From Chthoniobacter flavus Ellin428 (lineage in GTDB: Bacteria > Verrucomicrobiota > Verrucomicrobiia > Chthoniobacterales > Chthoniobacteraceae), in NCBI RefSeq assembly GCF_000173075.1, contig NZ_ABVL01000017.1, forward strand, positions 1 through 64,000: a DNA stretch of 64,000 nucleotides, given 5' to 3'. Every line of letters starts with the position of its first letter. Within the stretch, counting starts at the first letter, position 1. The notes beneath the pieces are model-generated. The model made no database searches. It worked only from the letters and a program-made list of their open reading frames with translations, and was not told the DNA's origin. A program made the translations under genes and the position numbers. Below, in pieces: positions 37,040-45,788 of this stretch.

Positions 37040-37232
37040 ATTTAAACGCAAAGGGCGCAGCGCGGCAAAGCCGCAACCAAAAGGGGAGCCACGAACATGC
37101 GAAAAGACAGGGAAGGGAAAGTGACCCGCGAATCACCCGAATGACGCGAATGATCTGCCCTCATTCGTGTTATTTGCGTGATTCGCGGGCCAAAAATTCT
37201 ACGCGTCGTGCGGACATTTTCATGGTTAGCAC
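37040..37232. repeat. ~190-bp dispersed repeat, copy 2 (inverted partner at 12081-12272)
   Basis: This lies in the 759-base interval between the DltD-like gene and 37712, in which no convincing gene is present. Read on the minus strand it follows 12081-12272 landmark for landmark (GTCCGCAC, GCGTAGAATTTTTGGCCCGC, the GCGAATCA hairpin core, CTTTCCCTTCCCT, TTTGGTTGCGGCT). The rest of the interval (37233-37711) has short low-complexity words but no feature I can name. Confidence 0.85.
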
Positions 37233-37711
37233 TTCGGAGAACGCAGAACGCCTTAGAGAAGAGACAAAAGCATCCACCATATCTGAAAAGAAAAAGGACC
37301 CGCGAATGGGCGCCAATGAACGCGAATAGAGGAGGAAGATGGATGTTTCCGATTCGCGTCCGTTCGCGTTTTTTTCTCAGGATGGAGAATGTTTGCAGGG
37401 CGACACACTATCGAAGGCGGCCGTCCACTTCCGGAGCCATTCGCCCACGTCTGGCGGCGAAGATCGCCGCCCTACGTCTGCGCTCTCTACAGCGGCACCT
37501 GAAATCCGAGCGCTGGAAGGCTTTCGGAACTCGGAGATTCGTTTGGGGAGACATTCCCAACCGCTCTGCAGGCTGGATGCCCGCGATTCCCCCCTTTACC
37601 TCGGAAATCCGAAAATAATTTCCCCTGAATCTCCTTTAGACTGGCGGACTGGGCGGCGGCGTTACATAAAAAGTGCAACTTTCCTTTTCGGGAGGGTTTT
37701 CACCCTTAGCC

Positions 37712-38074
37712 ATGAATACCGACGAGCAAGATGACCTGTGGCGCCTTCTGGGCCAAGCCAAAGCGCCTTCTGTGTCCCCGTTCTTCTCCCGCAATGTCCT
37801 TCGCGCCGTTCGCGAGGAAAAACAGGAGAGACCGAGCCTGCTTGCCTGGTTCAATTGGCGGTGGGTTTCGCTCGCGGCGAGTGCCTGTGTGCTCATCGTC
37901 GCTTCGGGTGTCGCGCTTCATCGCCCCCAAGCCACTCTGTCCCAAAAGACGGCTCAGGTGGACCCTGTGATGGTTCTCGCGCAACAAGTGTCCACCAGTC
38001 CGGATTATCAAGTGATCAACCATCTCGACGAGTTGCTGGCTTCAGAGGAAACCTCGGTATGGCTCGACAAGTGA
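37712..38074 (+). CDS. Small single-pass membrane protein (anti-sigma-like layout)
   Basis: I start this 120-residue protein at the ATG at 37712 (MNTDEQDDLWRLLGQAKAPS). A cytoplasmic N-terminus with the motif FFSRNVLRAVREEK precedes one membrane helix (VSLAASACVLIVASGVAL) and a short periplasmic tail. This layout resembles small anti-sigma or regulator proteins that often follow ECF sigma genes, but no sigma gene lies upstream here. Its last 16 bases overlap the next gene, so the two are translationally coupled. Confidence 0.75.
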   Translation: MNTDEQDDLWRLLGQAKAPSVSPFFSRNVLRAVREEKQERPSLLAWFNWRWVSLAASACVLIVASGVALHRPQATLSQKTAQVDPVMVLAQQVSTSPDYQVINHLDELLASEETSVWLDK

Positions 38075-38637
38075 GGCGCGGTGTCCTGGCGGCGTTCGCC
38101 TTGATGGCGATCGCCGGGACGGCGCTTGCCCAGACCGCTACCCCTACCCCTGCGACTCCCAAGAAAGAAGGCAAACCGGTCACATGGATTCCAGGAGGTC
38201 ACCCCAATGAGGTAGGCCCCAACGGCCCCGCCTACGAAAACGTCCGTAAGGCCCTCGAGGCGCTGACCCCGGAGCAGCGGAAGAAATTTCAGGAAAACAT
38301 GATCCGGTGGATGAACCTTTCGCCGGAGGAAAAGAAGGCCCTGCGCGACCGCGAGGAAGTGCGGAAGAAATTCATGGAGCAGGAGATCAATGCCGCCATC
38401 CAGGAAAGCGGTCTCCAGCTCGAGGGCGAGCGCCGGGAAATGTTTGCCAAGCGCTACACCGAAGGCCGCCGCACGATCGAGGAGCAATTGCGCAAGGAAA
38501 TGAACGAAAAGCGCAAGCCGCTGGTCCACGAGCTCGTCAGCCACTTGCGCAACGAGTTTGCCAGTGAGTCCGTGGCCCCCACCACCACGCCGACCACTAT
38601 TCAGACCGCCTCCCCTGCTCCGACGGCAAAGCCATAG
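38059..38637 (+). CDS. Secreted DUF3106-like helical protein
   Basis: I start this at the ATG at 38059 inside the end of the previous gene, giving 192 residues with a signal peptide (RRGVLAAFALMAIAGTALAQ). The mature protein is a charged helix bundle with ALTPEQRKKFQENMIRWMNL and SPEEKKALRDREE, the type of repeat found in DUF3106 proteins, ending in a Pro/Thr-rich tail. DUF3106 genes are frequently coupled to a small membrane anti-sigma-like gene, as here. It may act as a periplasmic sensor or chaperone, which is inference. Confidence 0.75.
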   Translation: MARQVRRGVLAAFALMAIAGTALAQTATPTPATPKKEGKPVTWIPGGHPNEVGPNGPAYENVRKALEALTPEQRKKFQENMIRWMNLSPEEKKALRDREEVRKKFMEQEINAAIQESGLQLEGERREMFAKRYTEGRRTIEEQLRKEMNEKRKPLVHELVSHLRNEFASESVAPTTTPTTIQTASPAPTAKP

Positions 38638-38838
38638 GCCGGCTGGAATGAGGCGACCGCTCTCATTAGCGGTGTTGGGAGAGCACCGCCGAGGCGGCGG
38701 CGTCCGGGACAAGTGGCGGCAGGTCCTTGGACGAGCCTCCGTCGGTGCTGGGGGAACGAGTCGACGCGGAAGCGACAGAGCGCTTCCCTTCCAGTTCCGA
38801 CTCGAAAGCGTCTTCCAGAAGATGCTCTACGTGCCCCC

Positions 38839-39528
38839 TTACTTCCGCGCCTCGCGCTTGAAGCGCTGCATCATCTCGTAAAAGCGCACCGAGTCACGGA
38901 GCGGGTGGATCTTGCTCTTCTCGTCGCCGTAGATGGTGCTGATCGGCACGGCAGCGATCTGGCAGCCGCGGCGGGAGGCCACGACCAATTGCTCGGTCTC
39001 GTAGTCGAATTTCGTGGTGGCGATCTCGACCATCGCCTGGAGCAGGTCGCGGTGGATCATGCGGAAGCCGCACTGCGTGTCCGGCACGCATTGCCCGCAG
39101 ACTTTGCTGATCTGCGAGGACATGAAACGGTTCGTTACCTTGCGGACAAAGGGCATCGTTCGGGTGTCGCTCATGCGATTGCCCACCAGCATCGGCGCCT
39201 GGGTCTCGTTCGCCGCGGTGAGAAACCGCGGAATCTCGTCGGGAGCGTGCTGGCCATCGCCATCGAGGACGAGCGCGTATTCGATCCCCGGGCGCTCGGC
39301 CAACGCGCGGAAGCCGGTCTTGATGGCCGCGCCTTTGCCTTGATTCACACTGTGGCGGATCACTTCCACCCCGGCCGCGCGGGCCTCGGCTTCCGTGCCA
39401 TCGGTCGAGCCGTCATCGACCACCAGGACCTGGTCGAGTTGCTGTTTCACGCGCGCCGCGACCTCGCGGATGCGTTTGGCTTCGAAATAACAGGGAATGA
39501 GAGCAGCGACGTTGGTGCGGTCGATCAC
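38839..39528 (-). CDS. Family 2 glycosyltransferase
   Basis: This 229-residue GT-A enzyme resembles dolichol/polyprenyl-phosphate mannosyl- or glucosyltransferases. Visible features are VAALIPCYFEAKRIREVAAR, VVDDGSTDGT, NQGKGAAIKTGFRAL, the DXD-type LDGDGQHAPDEI, and TQCGFRMIHRDLL. It lacks C-terminal membrane helices. I place the start at GTG 39528 (VIDRTNVAALIP); the open frame continues upstream but loses similarity. It could build lipid-linked sugar donors for envelope glycans. Confidence 0.87.
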   Translation of the reverse strand: MIDRTNVAALIPCYFEAKRIREVAARVKQQLDQVLVVDDGSTDGTEAEARAAGVEVIRHSVNQGKGAAIKTGFRALAERPGIEYALVLDGDGQHAPDEIPRFLTAANETQAPMLVGNRMSDTRTMPFVRKVTNRFMSSQISKVCGQCVPDTQCGFRMIHRDLLQAMVEIATTKFDYETEQLVVASRRGCQIAAVPISTIYGDEKSKIHPLRDSVRFYEMMQRFKREARK

Positions 39529-39590
39529 AAGAAGCGGCGAAGCTAGGGATGCGGCGGCGTTCGGGGAAGCCCGAAATGTAGCGGTAAGCT

Positions 39591-40424
39591 CTATCCCCGG
39601 CGAATATAATACGGAGGGAACCCACCCGGCTGCGGGGCCGCGGACGGTCGGTAAAACCGCAACCAGCCCCGATTCATCCCTCCGAGATACAATGTCTGCC
39701 GCCGGATGATTTTCTGGCCGTTCCAGTTCTGGTGCAGGACCGTGATGGTATTGTGCGCCGCATCCACACTCTCGAGGACCGCGGTGTGATGTTTGGCTTC
39801 CATGTGATAGACGCCGAAATCCCCGTGCAGGTAGCCGGAGAAGCGGACGTCGTGAAATTGGATGATGTCTCCCGGCTGCACGTAAGCCAGATCCTTGACG
39901 CCCGAGGCGCCATAAAAACCCGCCTTGATCGTCGCCACCAATTCTCCCCACACGTAATCCCCTTCCCCTGGCGAGTCCGGGCCTCGCGGTGCGGCGCCGG
40001 CGCTCCGGAGTGCGTTCTGGGCAAGCATGGCGCACTGTCCGCTGCCGATTTGCCTGCCGAGATTCTCCCGGCAGAATTCGAGGATCGAGGAATTGCAGGA
40101 AAACGAAGCAATGGGAGCGAGCGGCGTGGCGGGAACGGCCGGGATAGCCGGAATGGCAGCCGGCACCCGCACGGCCTGCCGTCGCGCCAGCTCGAGGCTC
40201 TTCGGAGAGAGCGTGGAAATCGGCACCGTGAACTCCCAGCCATCCTTGGCGAACACGACCGCGTTGCCCTGCAGCCGCAAAAATGCCGCTTCAAAGAAAT
40301 GCCCGTCCCGCGTCGGCCAGCGATACATCGGCCCAATCGGCTGCGCCCGAACCCACGGGCTGAAAGCAAAGGCCCCAAAAAAGACCGCGGCCACCAGCAA
40401 CTGCCGTCCTCGACCAACCGTCAT
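39591..40424 (-). CDS. Secreted SHD1-domain protein with cysteine-peptidase/CHAP-like fold
   Basis: This 277-residue protein has a signal peptide (LLVAAVFFGAFAFSPWVRAQ), then an SHD1-like domain at about residues 35-82 (WPTRDGHFFEAAFLRLQGNA, then FTVPISTLSPKSLELARR). SHD1 is known from yeast Sla1 and is abundant in Planctomycetes and Verrucomicrobia. An Ala/Pro linker leads to a C-terminal domain with a candidate nucleophile in GSGQCAMLAQNAL, GDIIQF, HHTAVLESV and HQNWNGQK, the Cys-His-Asn pattern of CHAP/NlpC-like folds and of the fungal Bbc1 domain. Activity is inferred; the substrate is unknown. Confidence 0.75.
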   Translation of the reverse strand: MTVGRGRQLLVAAVFFGAFAFSPWVRAQPIGPMYRWPTRDGHFFEAAFLRLQGNAVVFAKDGWEFTVPISTLSPKSLELARRQAVRVPAAIPAIPAVPATPLAPIASFSCNSSILEFCRENLGRQIGSGQCAMLAQNALRSAGAAPRGPDSPGEGDYVWGELVATIKAGFYGASGVKDLAYVQPGDIIQFHDVRFSGYLHGDFGVYHMEAKHHTAVLESVDAAHNTITVLHQNWNGQKIIRRQTLYLGGMNRGWLRFYRPSAAPQPGGFPPYYIRRG

Positions 40425-40477
40425 CGAGCCCTCCTCCGAAGAACCGGCATCAATGAGCTGAAGCTCCGCAGCGGCGC

Positions 40478-40517
40478 CATTGGATGTTCGATGTTGGGCG
40501 TTGGGCGTTGGATGTTC
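40478..40517. repeat. Half-block of TTGGATG repeats
   Basis: GATGTTCGATGTTGGGCG and variants lie 12 bases past the lipA stop, without the complementary arm. The same word forms a full hairpin at 18181-18392, so this looks like half of such a structure. Confidence 0.6.
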
Positions 40518-40529
40518 TGCCTTTTCCTG

Positions 40530-41417
40530 CTACCGCTTCAGCGGATTGAAATCCGCGGCGTGATACGAGCTGCGGACGAGCGGCCCGGAGGCCACGTGCT
40601 CGAAACCCTTTTTCTCGGCGATCTCCTTGTAGAGCTTGAAGGTGTCGGGGTGGACGTATTCCACCACTGGCAAATGTTGCGGGGTCGGCCGCAAATACTG
40701 TCCCATGGTCAGCACCTGCACACCGGCCTCGCGCAGGTCGTCCATCGTCTGGAAAATCTCCGGCTCCGTCTCGCCGAGGCCGAGCATGATGCCGCTCTTG
40801 GTGACGATCTCCGGCGCGATGTCTTTCATGCGCCGCAGAACCTGCAGCGACACGCGATACTTCGCGCGCGAGCGGACCAACGGGGTGAGCCGTTCCACGG
40901 TCTCCACGTTGTGATTGAAAATGTGCGGCTTCGCGTCCGCGACCATGCGCAGGCATTCCTCCTTCGCATGGAAATCGGGCGTCAACACTTCGATGGCCAT
41001 GTCCGGCTGGGCCGCGCGAATCGCTTCGATCGTCCGCGCAAAATGCTCGGCGCCGCCATCCTTCAGGTCATCGCGCGCCACCGCCGTCACCACCACGTGC
41101 TTGAGCTTCATCCGCTTCACCGCCTCGGCCACCCGCTCCGGTTCATCGACCTCGAGCGCGAAGGGCTTGGCCGTGGTCACCGCGCAAAAGCCGCACGCGC
41201 GCGTGCAGCGCTCGCCGGCAATCATGAACGTCGCCGTGCCGGCGCTCCAGCATTCCCAGCGGTTCGGGCATTGCGCCTCTTCGCACACGGTGTGCAGCCG
41301 CAGATCGGAGATCAGCGCCTTGGTGGAAAAGAACACGGGGTTCGTGGGCAGGCGCACCTTGATCCAGTCAGGCTTTTTCGCCTGATGGAGCGCGGGATCG
41401 ATCTTACTGCAGGACAT
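40530..41417 (-). CDS. lipA: Lipoyl synthase
   Basis: LipA inserts two sulfur atoms into protein-bound octanoyl groups to make lipoate for 2-oxoacid dehydrogenases. I start it at the ATG at 41417 (MSCSKIDPALHQAKKPDWIK), giving 295 residues. The auxiliary cluster motif CEEAQCPNRWEC and the radical SAM motif CTRACGFC are both intact, followed by DLKDGGAEHFA and GLGETEPEI, and the C-terminus has the conserved SSYHA serine. The divergent gene at 41522 starts 104 bases away. Confidence 0.97.
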   Translation of the reverse strand: MSCSKIDPALHQAKKPDWIKVRLPTNPVFFSTKALISDLRLHTVCEEAQCPNRWECWSAGTATFMIAGERCTRACGFCAVTTAKPFALEVDEPERVAEAVKRMKLKHVVVTAVARDDLKDGGAEHFARTIEAIRAAQPDMAIEVLTPDFHAKEECLRMVADAKPHIFNHNVETVERLTPLVRSRAKYRVSLQVLRRMKDIAPEIVTKSGIMLGLGETEPEIFQTMDDLREAGVQVLTMGQYLRPTPQHLPVVEYVHPDTFKLYKEIAEKKGFEHVASGPLVRSSYHAADFNPLKR

Positions 41418-41521
41418 TTCGCGAAGAGGTATTTTTTGGAAGTTCGGTGCAATGATGGACGATGTCGCGCGCAACTTCCAGTGCTGTTGCAAAAACCCGC
41501 GACAAACCGCATCAATTTCGC

Positions 41522-42844
41522 ATGCCCCATCCGTTTCCCCGTCGCACGATGCTCAAGGCGACCGCCGCCTTCACCGCGAGCTTCAGCCTCGGCCTGCGCC
41601 GCGCGCGGGCGGCCAATGAAATCGCCGACGCCGCGCAAAAGGTCCACGACGAAATCTGGCGCCGCTTCATCGACCCGTACGATATCCTGGTCGACTACAC
41701 CGACTTCGACGGCACTTTCCCACGCCCCACGCCCGAAGAGTGCCGCCTCGGCAAGCCAAACGCGCTGGGGTGGTGGACGCCGACCGAGAACGGCTCGATG
41801 TTCAACGGCTTCTACCTCGACGCTGCCGTCAATCGCTGGAAGCTTTCCCACGCCGAGACCGACAAGGAGAAAGCGCGGCGGCTCGCCAATGGCCTCCTCC
41901 TGCTCTCCTCGCTTGGGCCGGCCGGCTTCATTGCCCGGGGCGTCGCCGATGACGGTCGCACGCCCTACCCCATGGGTTCGAACGACCAGACGTCGCCCTG
42001 GTTCTACGGCCTCTGGCGATATATTCACGAAGGGCTTGCCGCGCGCGAGGAACGCGATCGCATCATCGCCAAAATGGTCGAGGTCGCGAATGTCCTCGTC
42101 ACCACCCACTGGCTCATGCCGTGCAATACCGGCGCGCCCTCGCCGTTTCGTGGCAGCTTCGCCGGCTTCACTTGGGAACACGCGCCGCGGCTGCTCTTCG
42201 TCCTGCGGGCGATGCACGATCTCACGCGCGACGGCAAATGGCTCGAGATGTATCAAAAGGCGGTCGAAGAACGTGGCGCCAAACCCGGCGACACCGCGCC
42301 GCCGCTGAGCCGCCTGGAGATCTGCGCCAGGGGCATGGAATTTCACGGCAAATCCCGCCAGTCGTGGACCGGTGCCTCGGGTGTGGTTTGCCTGCGCGGC
42401 CTGTGGGAAATGGAAAGCAACCCCGCTTACTTGCGCGCTTATGCGCAAGGCCTCGCCGCCAGCCTCCAGCTCGCCGCTGAAGGCGTACCACTCGTGGGTC
42501 AATTCGACAACGCGTCCACCGCCGCCTGCTTGCTCAACTGGCGCATGCTCAATCTCTGGTGGCAGCCGCAACACAGCGAAGCCGACGCCGTCGCCGTCGC
42601 CGAGCGCCAGGCCAAGGAACTCGGCCGGCTCTCGCCGCGCCGCGGCCCGGAATTTAACCTCATCCGCGAATCGCTCTTCGCCGCGTGGATCGTCACCCTC
42701 TGCCCGGATCGCGCTCTCATCGAGCCGCATCGCACCACGCTGCTCACCGCCCTCCAGCATCTCGATTACAAAAAGCTCTACTACTCCCAATTCTTCCCCG
42801 CCGAATCCGCGGCCTACCGCTTGCAGCTACTCGAGCACGCGTAA
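41522..42844 (+). CDS. Tat-exported helical protein, function unknown
   Basis: I start this 440-residue protein at the ATG at 41522, because MPHPFPRRTMLKATAAFTAS is a twin-arginine-type signal (RRTMLK then a hydrophobic Ala-rich stretch). The mature part is helical, with many Trp/Tyr and the repeated style of alpha/alpha-barrel enzymes (GLWRYIHEGLAAREERDRII and GLWEMESNPAYLRAYAQGLA). It may be a glycan-active enzyme or a scaffold; I do not recognise a family. The stop is 9 bases from the left end of the IS66 element. Confidence 0.72.
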   Translation: MPHPFPRRTMLKATAAFTASFSLGLRRARAANEIADAAQKVHDEIWRRFIDPYDILVDYTDFDGTFPRPTPEECRLGKPNALGWWTPTENGSMFNGFYLDAAVNRWKLSHAETDKEKARRLANGLLLLSSLGPAGFIARGVADDGRTPYPMGSNDQTSPWFYGLWRYIHEGLAAREERDRIIAKMVEVANVLVTTHWLMPCNTGAPSPFRGSFAGFTWEHAPRLLFVLRAMHDLTRDGKWLEMYQKAVEERGAKPGDTAPPLSRLEICARGMEFHGKSRQSWTGASGVVCLRGLWEMESNPAYLRAYAQGLAASLQLAAEGVPLVGQFDNASTAACLLNWRMLNLWWQPQHSEADAVAVAERQAKELGRLSPRRGPEFNLIRESLFAAWIVTLCPDRALIEPHRTTLLTALQHLDYKKLYYSQFFPAESAAYRLQLLEHA

Positions 42845-42853
42845 CGTTGGAAC

Positions 42854-42877
42854 GTAAGCGTTATCCGTAGCGCCATC
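42854..42877. repeat. Left terminal inverted repeat of IS-A
   Basis: GTAAGCG, TATCCGT and CCAT match the complement of 45366-45389 at 20 of 24 positions by eye. Confidence 0.85.
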
Positions 42878-42916
42878 GGAACGGGGTAGTTTCGTAGATT
42901 GGGTAGGAGCTACGCT

Positions 42917-43324
42917 ATGCAATCTATGGAGCAGGCCGATCAAGTATTGAAACAGGACGCCCGAGGGCGTGTGTGGACGCCAGCGGAGCGGCGGGAGGCG
43001 GTGCTGGATGAGTTTGAAAGGAGCGGGTTACCGGCGGCGCAGTTTGCCGCCCATGTCGGAGTGAAGTATCCGACCTTTGCCAGTTGGATGCAGAAGCGGC
43101 GCAAGGCGCGTGGCGAAGGCAATGCGCTGCAGAAGCAGAGGCCCACGGTCCCGCGGTTGGCGGGTTGGGTGGAGGCGACAGTAGAGAATGTGGCCGAGGA
43201 CAGAACGCAGACGTTGGTCGTGCATCTGCCTGGCGGGGCACGCCTGGAGGTGAACCATGGCGGCCAAGTGCTGTTGGCGGCGCAATTGTTGCGGGCGTGG
43301 AGTGAAGGAAGCCGGACATGCTGA
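42917..43324 (+). CDS. tnpA: IS66 accessory protein TnpA (IS-A)
   Basis: IS66 elements need this small helix-turn-helix protein together with TnpB for transposition. The helix-turn-helix region is RREAVLDEFERSGLPAAQFA then KYPTFASWMQKRRK. I start at the ATG at 42917 (MQSMEQADQVLKQDARGRV); an in-frame TTG at 42899 is possible. Its stop overlaps the tnpB start by 7 bases, a normal IS66 arrangement. Confidence 0.88.
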   Translation: MQSMEQADQVLKQDARGRVWTPAERREAVLDEFERSGLPAAQFAAHVGVKYPTFASWMQKRRKARGEGNALQKQRPTVPRLAGWVEATVENVAEDRTQTLVVHLPGGARLEVNHGGQVLLAAQLLRAWSEGSRTC

Positions 43325-43671
43325 GCTTTCCCGGCAGCGTGCGAGTGTTTCTGGCGGTGGAACCTGCGGACATGCGCAAGGGCTTCGAGGGGCTGCATGC
43401 GCTGGCCAGCGAAGTTTTGCGCGAAGACGTGCGTTCGGGTGCTTTGTTCGTCTTTACCAACAAGCGCCACACGCGGCTGAAGATGCTTTATTTTGACGGG
43501 ACGGGTTTGTGGCTTTTGACCAAACGGCTGGAAGAGGGCTCGTTTGCCTGGCCGAAGCTGGAGGAGATCGGTGCGGTCAAGCTGGCCTTGCGGCCCGAAG
43601 CGCTGGCCATGCTGACCAATGGGATCGATTTGCGGGGAGCGAAAATGCGCCCGTGGTTCGAGCGTGGGTAA
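43318..43671 (+). CDS. tnpB: IS66 accessory protein TnpB (IS-A)
   Basis: This 117-residue protein matches IS66 Orf2: VFLAVEPADMRKGFEGLHAL, then LFVFTNKRHTRLKMLYFDG, the tryptophan-containing GLWLLTKRLEEG and the closing GIDLRGAKMRPWFE. It is required for transposition, though its biochemical role is poorly defined. The ATG lies inside the end of tnpA. Confidence 0.95.
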   Translation: MLSFPGSVRVFLAVEPADMRKGFEGLHALASEVLREDVRSGALFVFTNKRHTRLKMLYFDGTGLWLLTKRLEEGSFAWPKLEEIGAVKLALRPEALAMLTNGIDLRGAKMRPWFERG

Positions 43672-43732
43672 GAATCTTTCGCGCCGGTTAAAATCGTACT
43701 AACATTGGTCGCGGTGGGAGGTGGAAAGAGCA

Positions 43733-45298
43733 ATGGCGAAGTCTTCCTCCTTGCGTGAATTGCAGGAAGCGCTTGCCCAGGTGGTGACGGAGAACGCGCG
43801 GCTGAGCGAAGAGAACGGGCAGATGCGCACGGAGAACAAACTCTTGCGGGAAAAGATCGACGCGCTTTTGCGCAAGCTCTTCGGGGCGAGCAGTGAGAAA
43901 CTCGATTCGGGGCAACTGCTCCTGATGTTGCAAGGACTGGACGCTCCGCCGGGAAAAGAACCGGAGCCCGTGGGGGCGGAGGCTCCACGGCGCTCGACGG
44001 GCCAATCACCTCCGCGTGAGCGCGGGCCACGCATCCCGGAGCACTTGCCGGTGGTCGAAGAAGTGATCGATCCGGAGCCGGTCAAGGCGTGCCGCGAAGC
44101 GTGGCGCTGCATTGGTGAGGAAGTGACCGAGCAACTCGACTTCAAACCGGCGGAGTTCTTCAAACGGCGGCTCATCCGGCGCAAGTATGTGCGGCGCGAG
44201 CAACCCTTTGCCGCGCCGATCATCGCTCCGCTGCAGACCTTGCAAGACCGTTGCCTGGCGGCGCCTGGGTTAATCGCCGCGATCATCGTGGGCAAATACG
44301 TCGATCACGTGCCGCTCTACCGGCAGGAACAGATCTTTGTCACCCGCCATGGAGTGAAACTCCCGAGGCAAACCATGGTGCAGTGGATGGCCCTGGCCGC
44401 CGACTGGCTGCAGCCGATCTACGAGCACATCCGCACCGGAGTGCTCGGTGGTGGCTACGTGCAAATCGATGAAACCCCCATCGAATATCTGTCCCCCGGC
44501 CACGGAGAAACCAAACTCGGTTACCTCTGGGTCTGCTCAAGTCCTGGAGGCGACGCGATCTTTTGCTGGCAAACCAGCCGTGCGGCCGCGTGTCTGGAAG
44601 AGATCGTGCCAGCGCCGTGGCAGGGCACAATCCAGAGCGATGGGTATCGTGGCTACAGCGCCTTTGTCCGCACCCACAATGCGCAGGTTGGCCGTGAAGC
44701 GATCACGCTGGCCGGCTGCTGGGCGCATGCGCGTCGTGCCCTTCTCGAAGGCCAGCCGAGCGCGCCGCAGACGGTGAACTGGCTCTTGAAGCAAATCGCC
44801 AACCTCTACGAAATCGAAAGCCAGTTGCGAGAGAACTGCGCTGGCGGGGCCTTGCGCCAATCCATACGAGCGGCGCAAAGCGCGATGATCGTGCGCCGCA
44901 TCCACACTGCGCTCTGGCGCATCCGCAGGCGTTACTTGCCGCAAAGCGCCCTGGGGCGTGGGATCAGTTACGTTCTCGATCAATGGACAGCTCTGGAACG
45001 CTTCCTCGGTGATGGCCGGCTCGAGATCGACAACAACCTCTGCGAAAACGCCATCCGGCCCACGGCCGTGGGAAAAAAGAACTGGTTGTTCGTCGGCGCC
45101 GCGGAAGCTGGCCAGCGAGGAGCCATCCTCTACACCATCGTCGAGAGCTGCCGCCGCCGGGGGATCGATCCACTGGCTTATCTACGCGACGTGCTCACCC
45201 GCCTGCCCAAGATGCTCATCACCGAGGTTCCCAGCATCACCCCGCAGGCTTGGGCCAAGGCCCAGCGCCAAGCGCCCGACCTCAAGGCCGCATCATAA
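43733..45298 (+). CDS. tnpC: IS66 transposase TnpC (IS-A)
   Basis: This DDE-type transposase is about 521 residues. It has an N-terminal leucine-rich coiled coil (LREKIDALLRKLFGASSEKL), the zinc-finger-like middle, and a catalytic core with QIDETPIEYL, QSDGYRGYSAF and the C-terminal NNLCENAIRPTAVGKKNW. I place the start at the ATG at 43733, 11 bases after GGAGG; an in-frame GTG at 43721 is too close to that site. No interruption is visible, so the element could be active. Confidence 0.94.
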   Translation: MAKSSSLRELQEALAQVVTENARLSEENGQMRTENKLLREKIDALLRKLFGASSEKLDSGQLLLMLQGLDAPPGKEPEPVGAEAPRRSTGQSPPRERGPRIPEHLPVVEEVIDPEPVKACREAWRCIGEEVTEQLDFKPAEFFKRRLIRRKYVRREQPFAAPIIAPLQTLQDRCLAAPGLIAAIIVGKYVDHVPLYRQEQIFVTRHGVKLPRQTMVQWMALAADWLQPIYEHIRTGVLGGGYVQIDETPIEYLSPGHGETKLGYLWVCSSPGGDAIFCWQTSRAAACLEEIVPAPWQGTIQSDGYRGYSAFVRTHNAQVGREAITLAGCWAHARRALLEGQPSAPQTVNWLLKQIANLYEIESQLRENCAGGALRQSIRAAQSAMIVRRIHTALWRIRRRYLPQSALGRGISYVLDQWTALERFLGDGRLEIDNNLCENAIRPTAVGKKNWLFVGAAEAGQRGAILYTIVESCRRRGIDPLAYLRDVLTRLPKMLITEVPSITPQAWAKAQRQAPDLKAAS

Positions 45299-45365
45299 GT
45301 TGCATAGCGTGAAGCTATGCAATCTACGCGAGCCCGCCGATCGATTGCGTCGTCAACCAAATCCG

Positions 45366-45389
45366 CATGGAGCCACGGATACCGCTTAC
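45366..45389. repeat. Right terminal inverted repeat of IS-A
   Basis: On the minus strand this reads GTAAGCGGTATCCGTGGCTC, pairing with the left end. It lies within the open frame of the second element's tnpA, marking the insertion point. Confidence 0.85.
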
Positions 45390-45398
45390 GAAGAAGAA

Positions 45399-45788
45399 GT
45401 GCTCAAGCAGGATCGGCGTGGACGGGTACGGGTATCCAAGGAACGGCGAGAAGCGCTGCTGACAGAGTTTGCCGGCAGCGGGCTGAGCGCGTCGGCGTTT
45501 GCGGCGATGGCCGGGATCAAGTATCCGACGTTTGCCAACTGGCTGCAAAAGCGGCGTAAGGCGGGAGGCAATTTGGTCGGAGCACCGGTGGAGGGTGGAA
45601 ACGGCGAAGGTCCGATCCGGCTTTGGGAAGCAGTCGTGGAGGAGCAGGCTACGCCAGCTGGCGGGAACGGTGCGGGTCTATCGATTGAGCTGCCTGGCGC
45701 CGCACGGTTGAGGGTGCATTCGCCAGCGCAGTTGGCGATGGCTGCCGAGTTACTTGCCCTGATCGCCCAACGGAGCCGCGGATGCTGA
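45399..45788 (+). CDS. tnpA: IS66 accessory protein TnpA (IS-B, 5' end disrupted)
   Basis: Homology to the IS-A TnpA begins at VLKQDRRGRVRVSKERREAL and continues through GLSASAFAAMAGIKYPTFAN. The codons before 45390 belong to IS-A, so the native start is lost. Translation could restart at GTG 45399, preceded by GAAGAAGAA, or enter from GTG 45309 inside the IS-A end. It overlaps tnpB by 7 bases. Confidence 0.75.
   Translation: MLKQDRRGRVRVSKERREALLTEFAGSGLSASAFAAMAGIKYPTFANWLQKRRKAGGNLVGAPVEGGNGEGPIRLWEAVVEEQATPAGGNGAGLSIELPGAARLRVHSPAQLAMAAELLALIAQRSRGC

Larger units (their letters stand above)
42854..45389 (+). mobile_element. IS66-family insertion sequence, complete (IS-A)
   Basis: This element has three genes (tnpA, tnpB, tnpC) and imperfect terminal inverted repeats. 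The left end reads GTAAGCGTTATCCGTAGCGC (42854 on) and the right end, on the other strand, GTAAGCGGTATCCGTGGCTC (from 45389). GTAAGC is the usual IS66 terminus. The 8 bases outside each end (GTTGGAAC and GAAGAAGA) differ, so there is no target duplication. The right end lies within the 5' part of the tnpA of a second IS66 copy, showing this element inserted into it. A short palindrome (GCATAGC-GTGAA-GCTATGC, 45302-45320) lies inside the right end. Confidence 0.9.
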
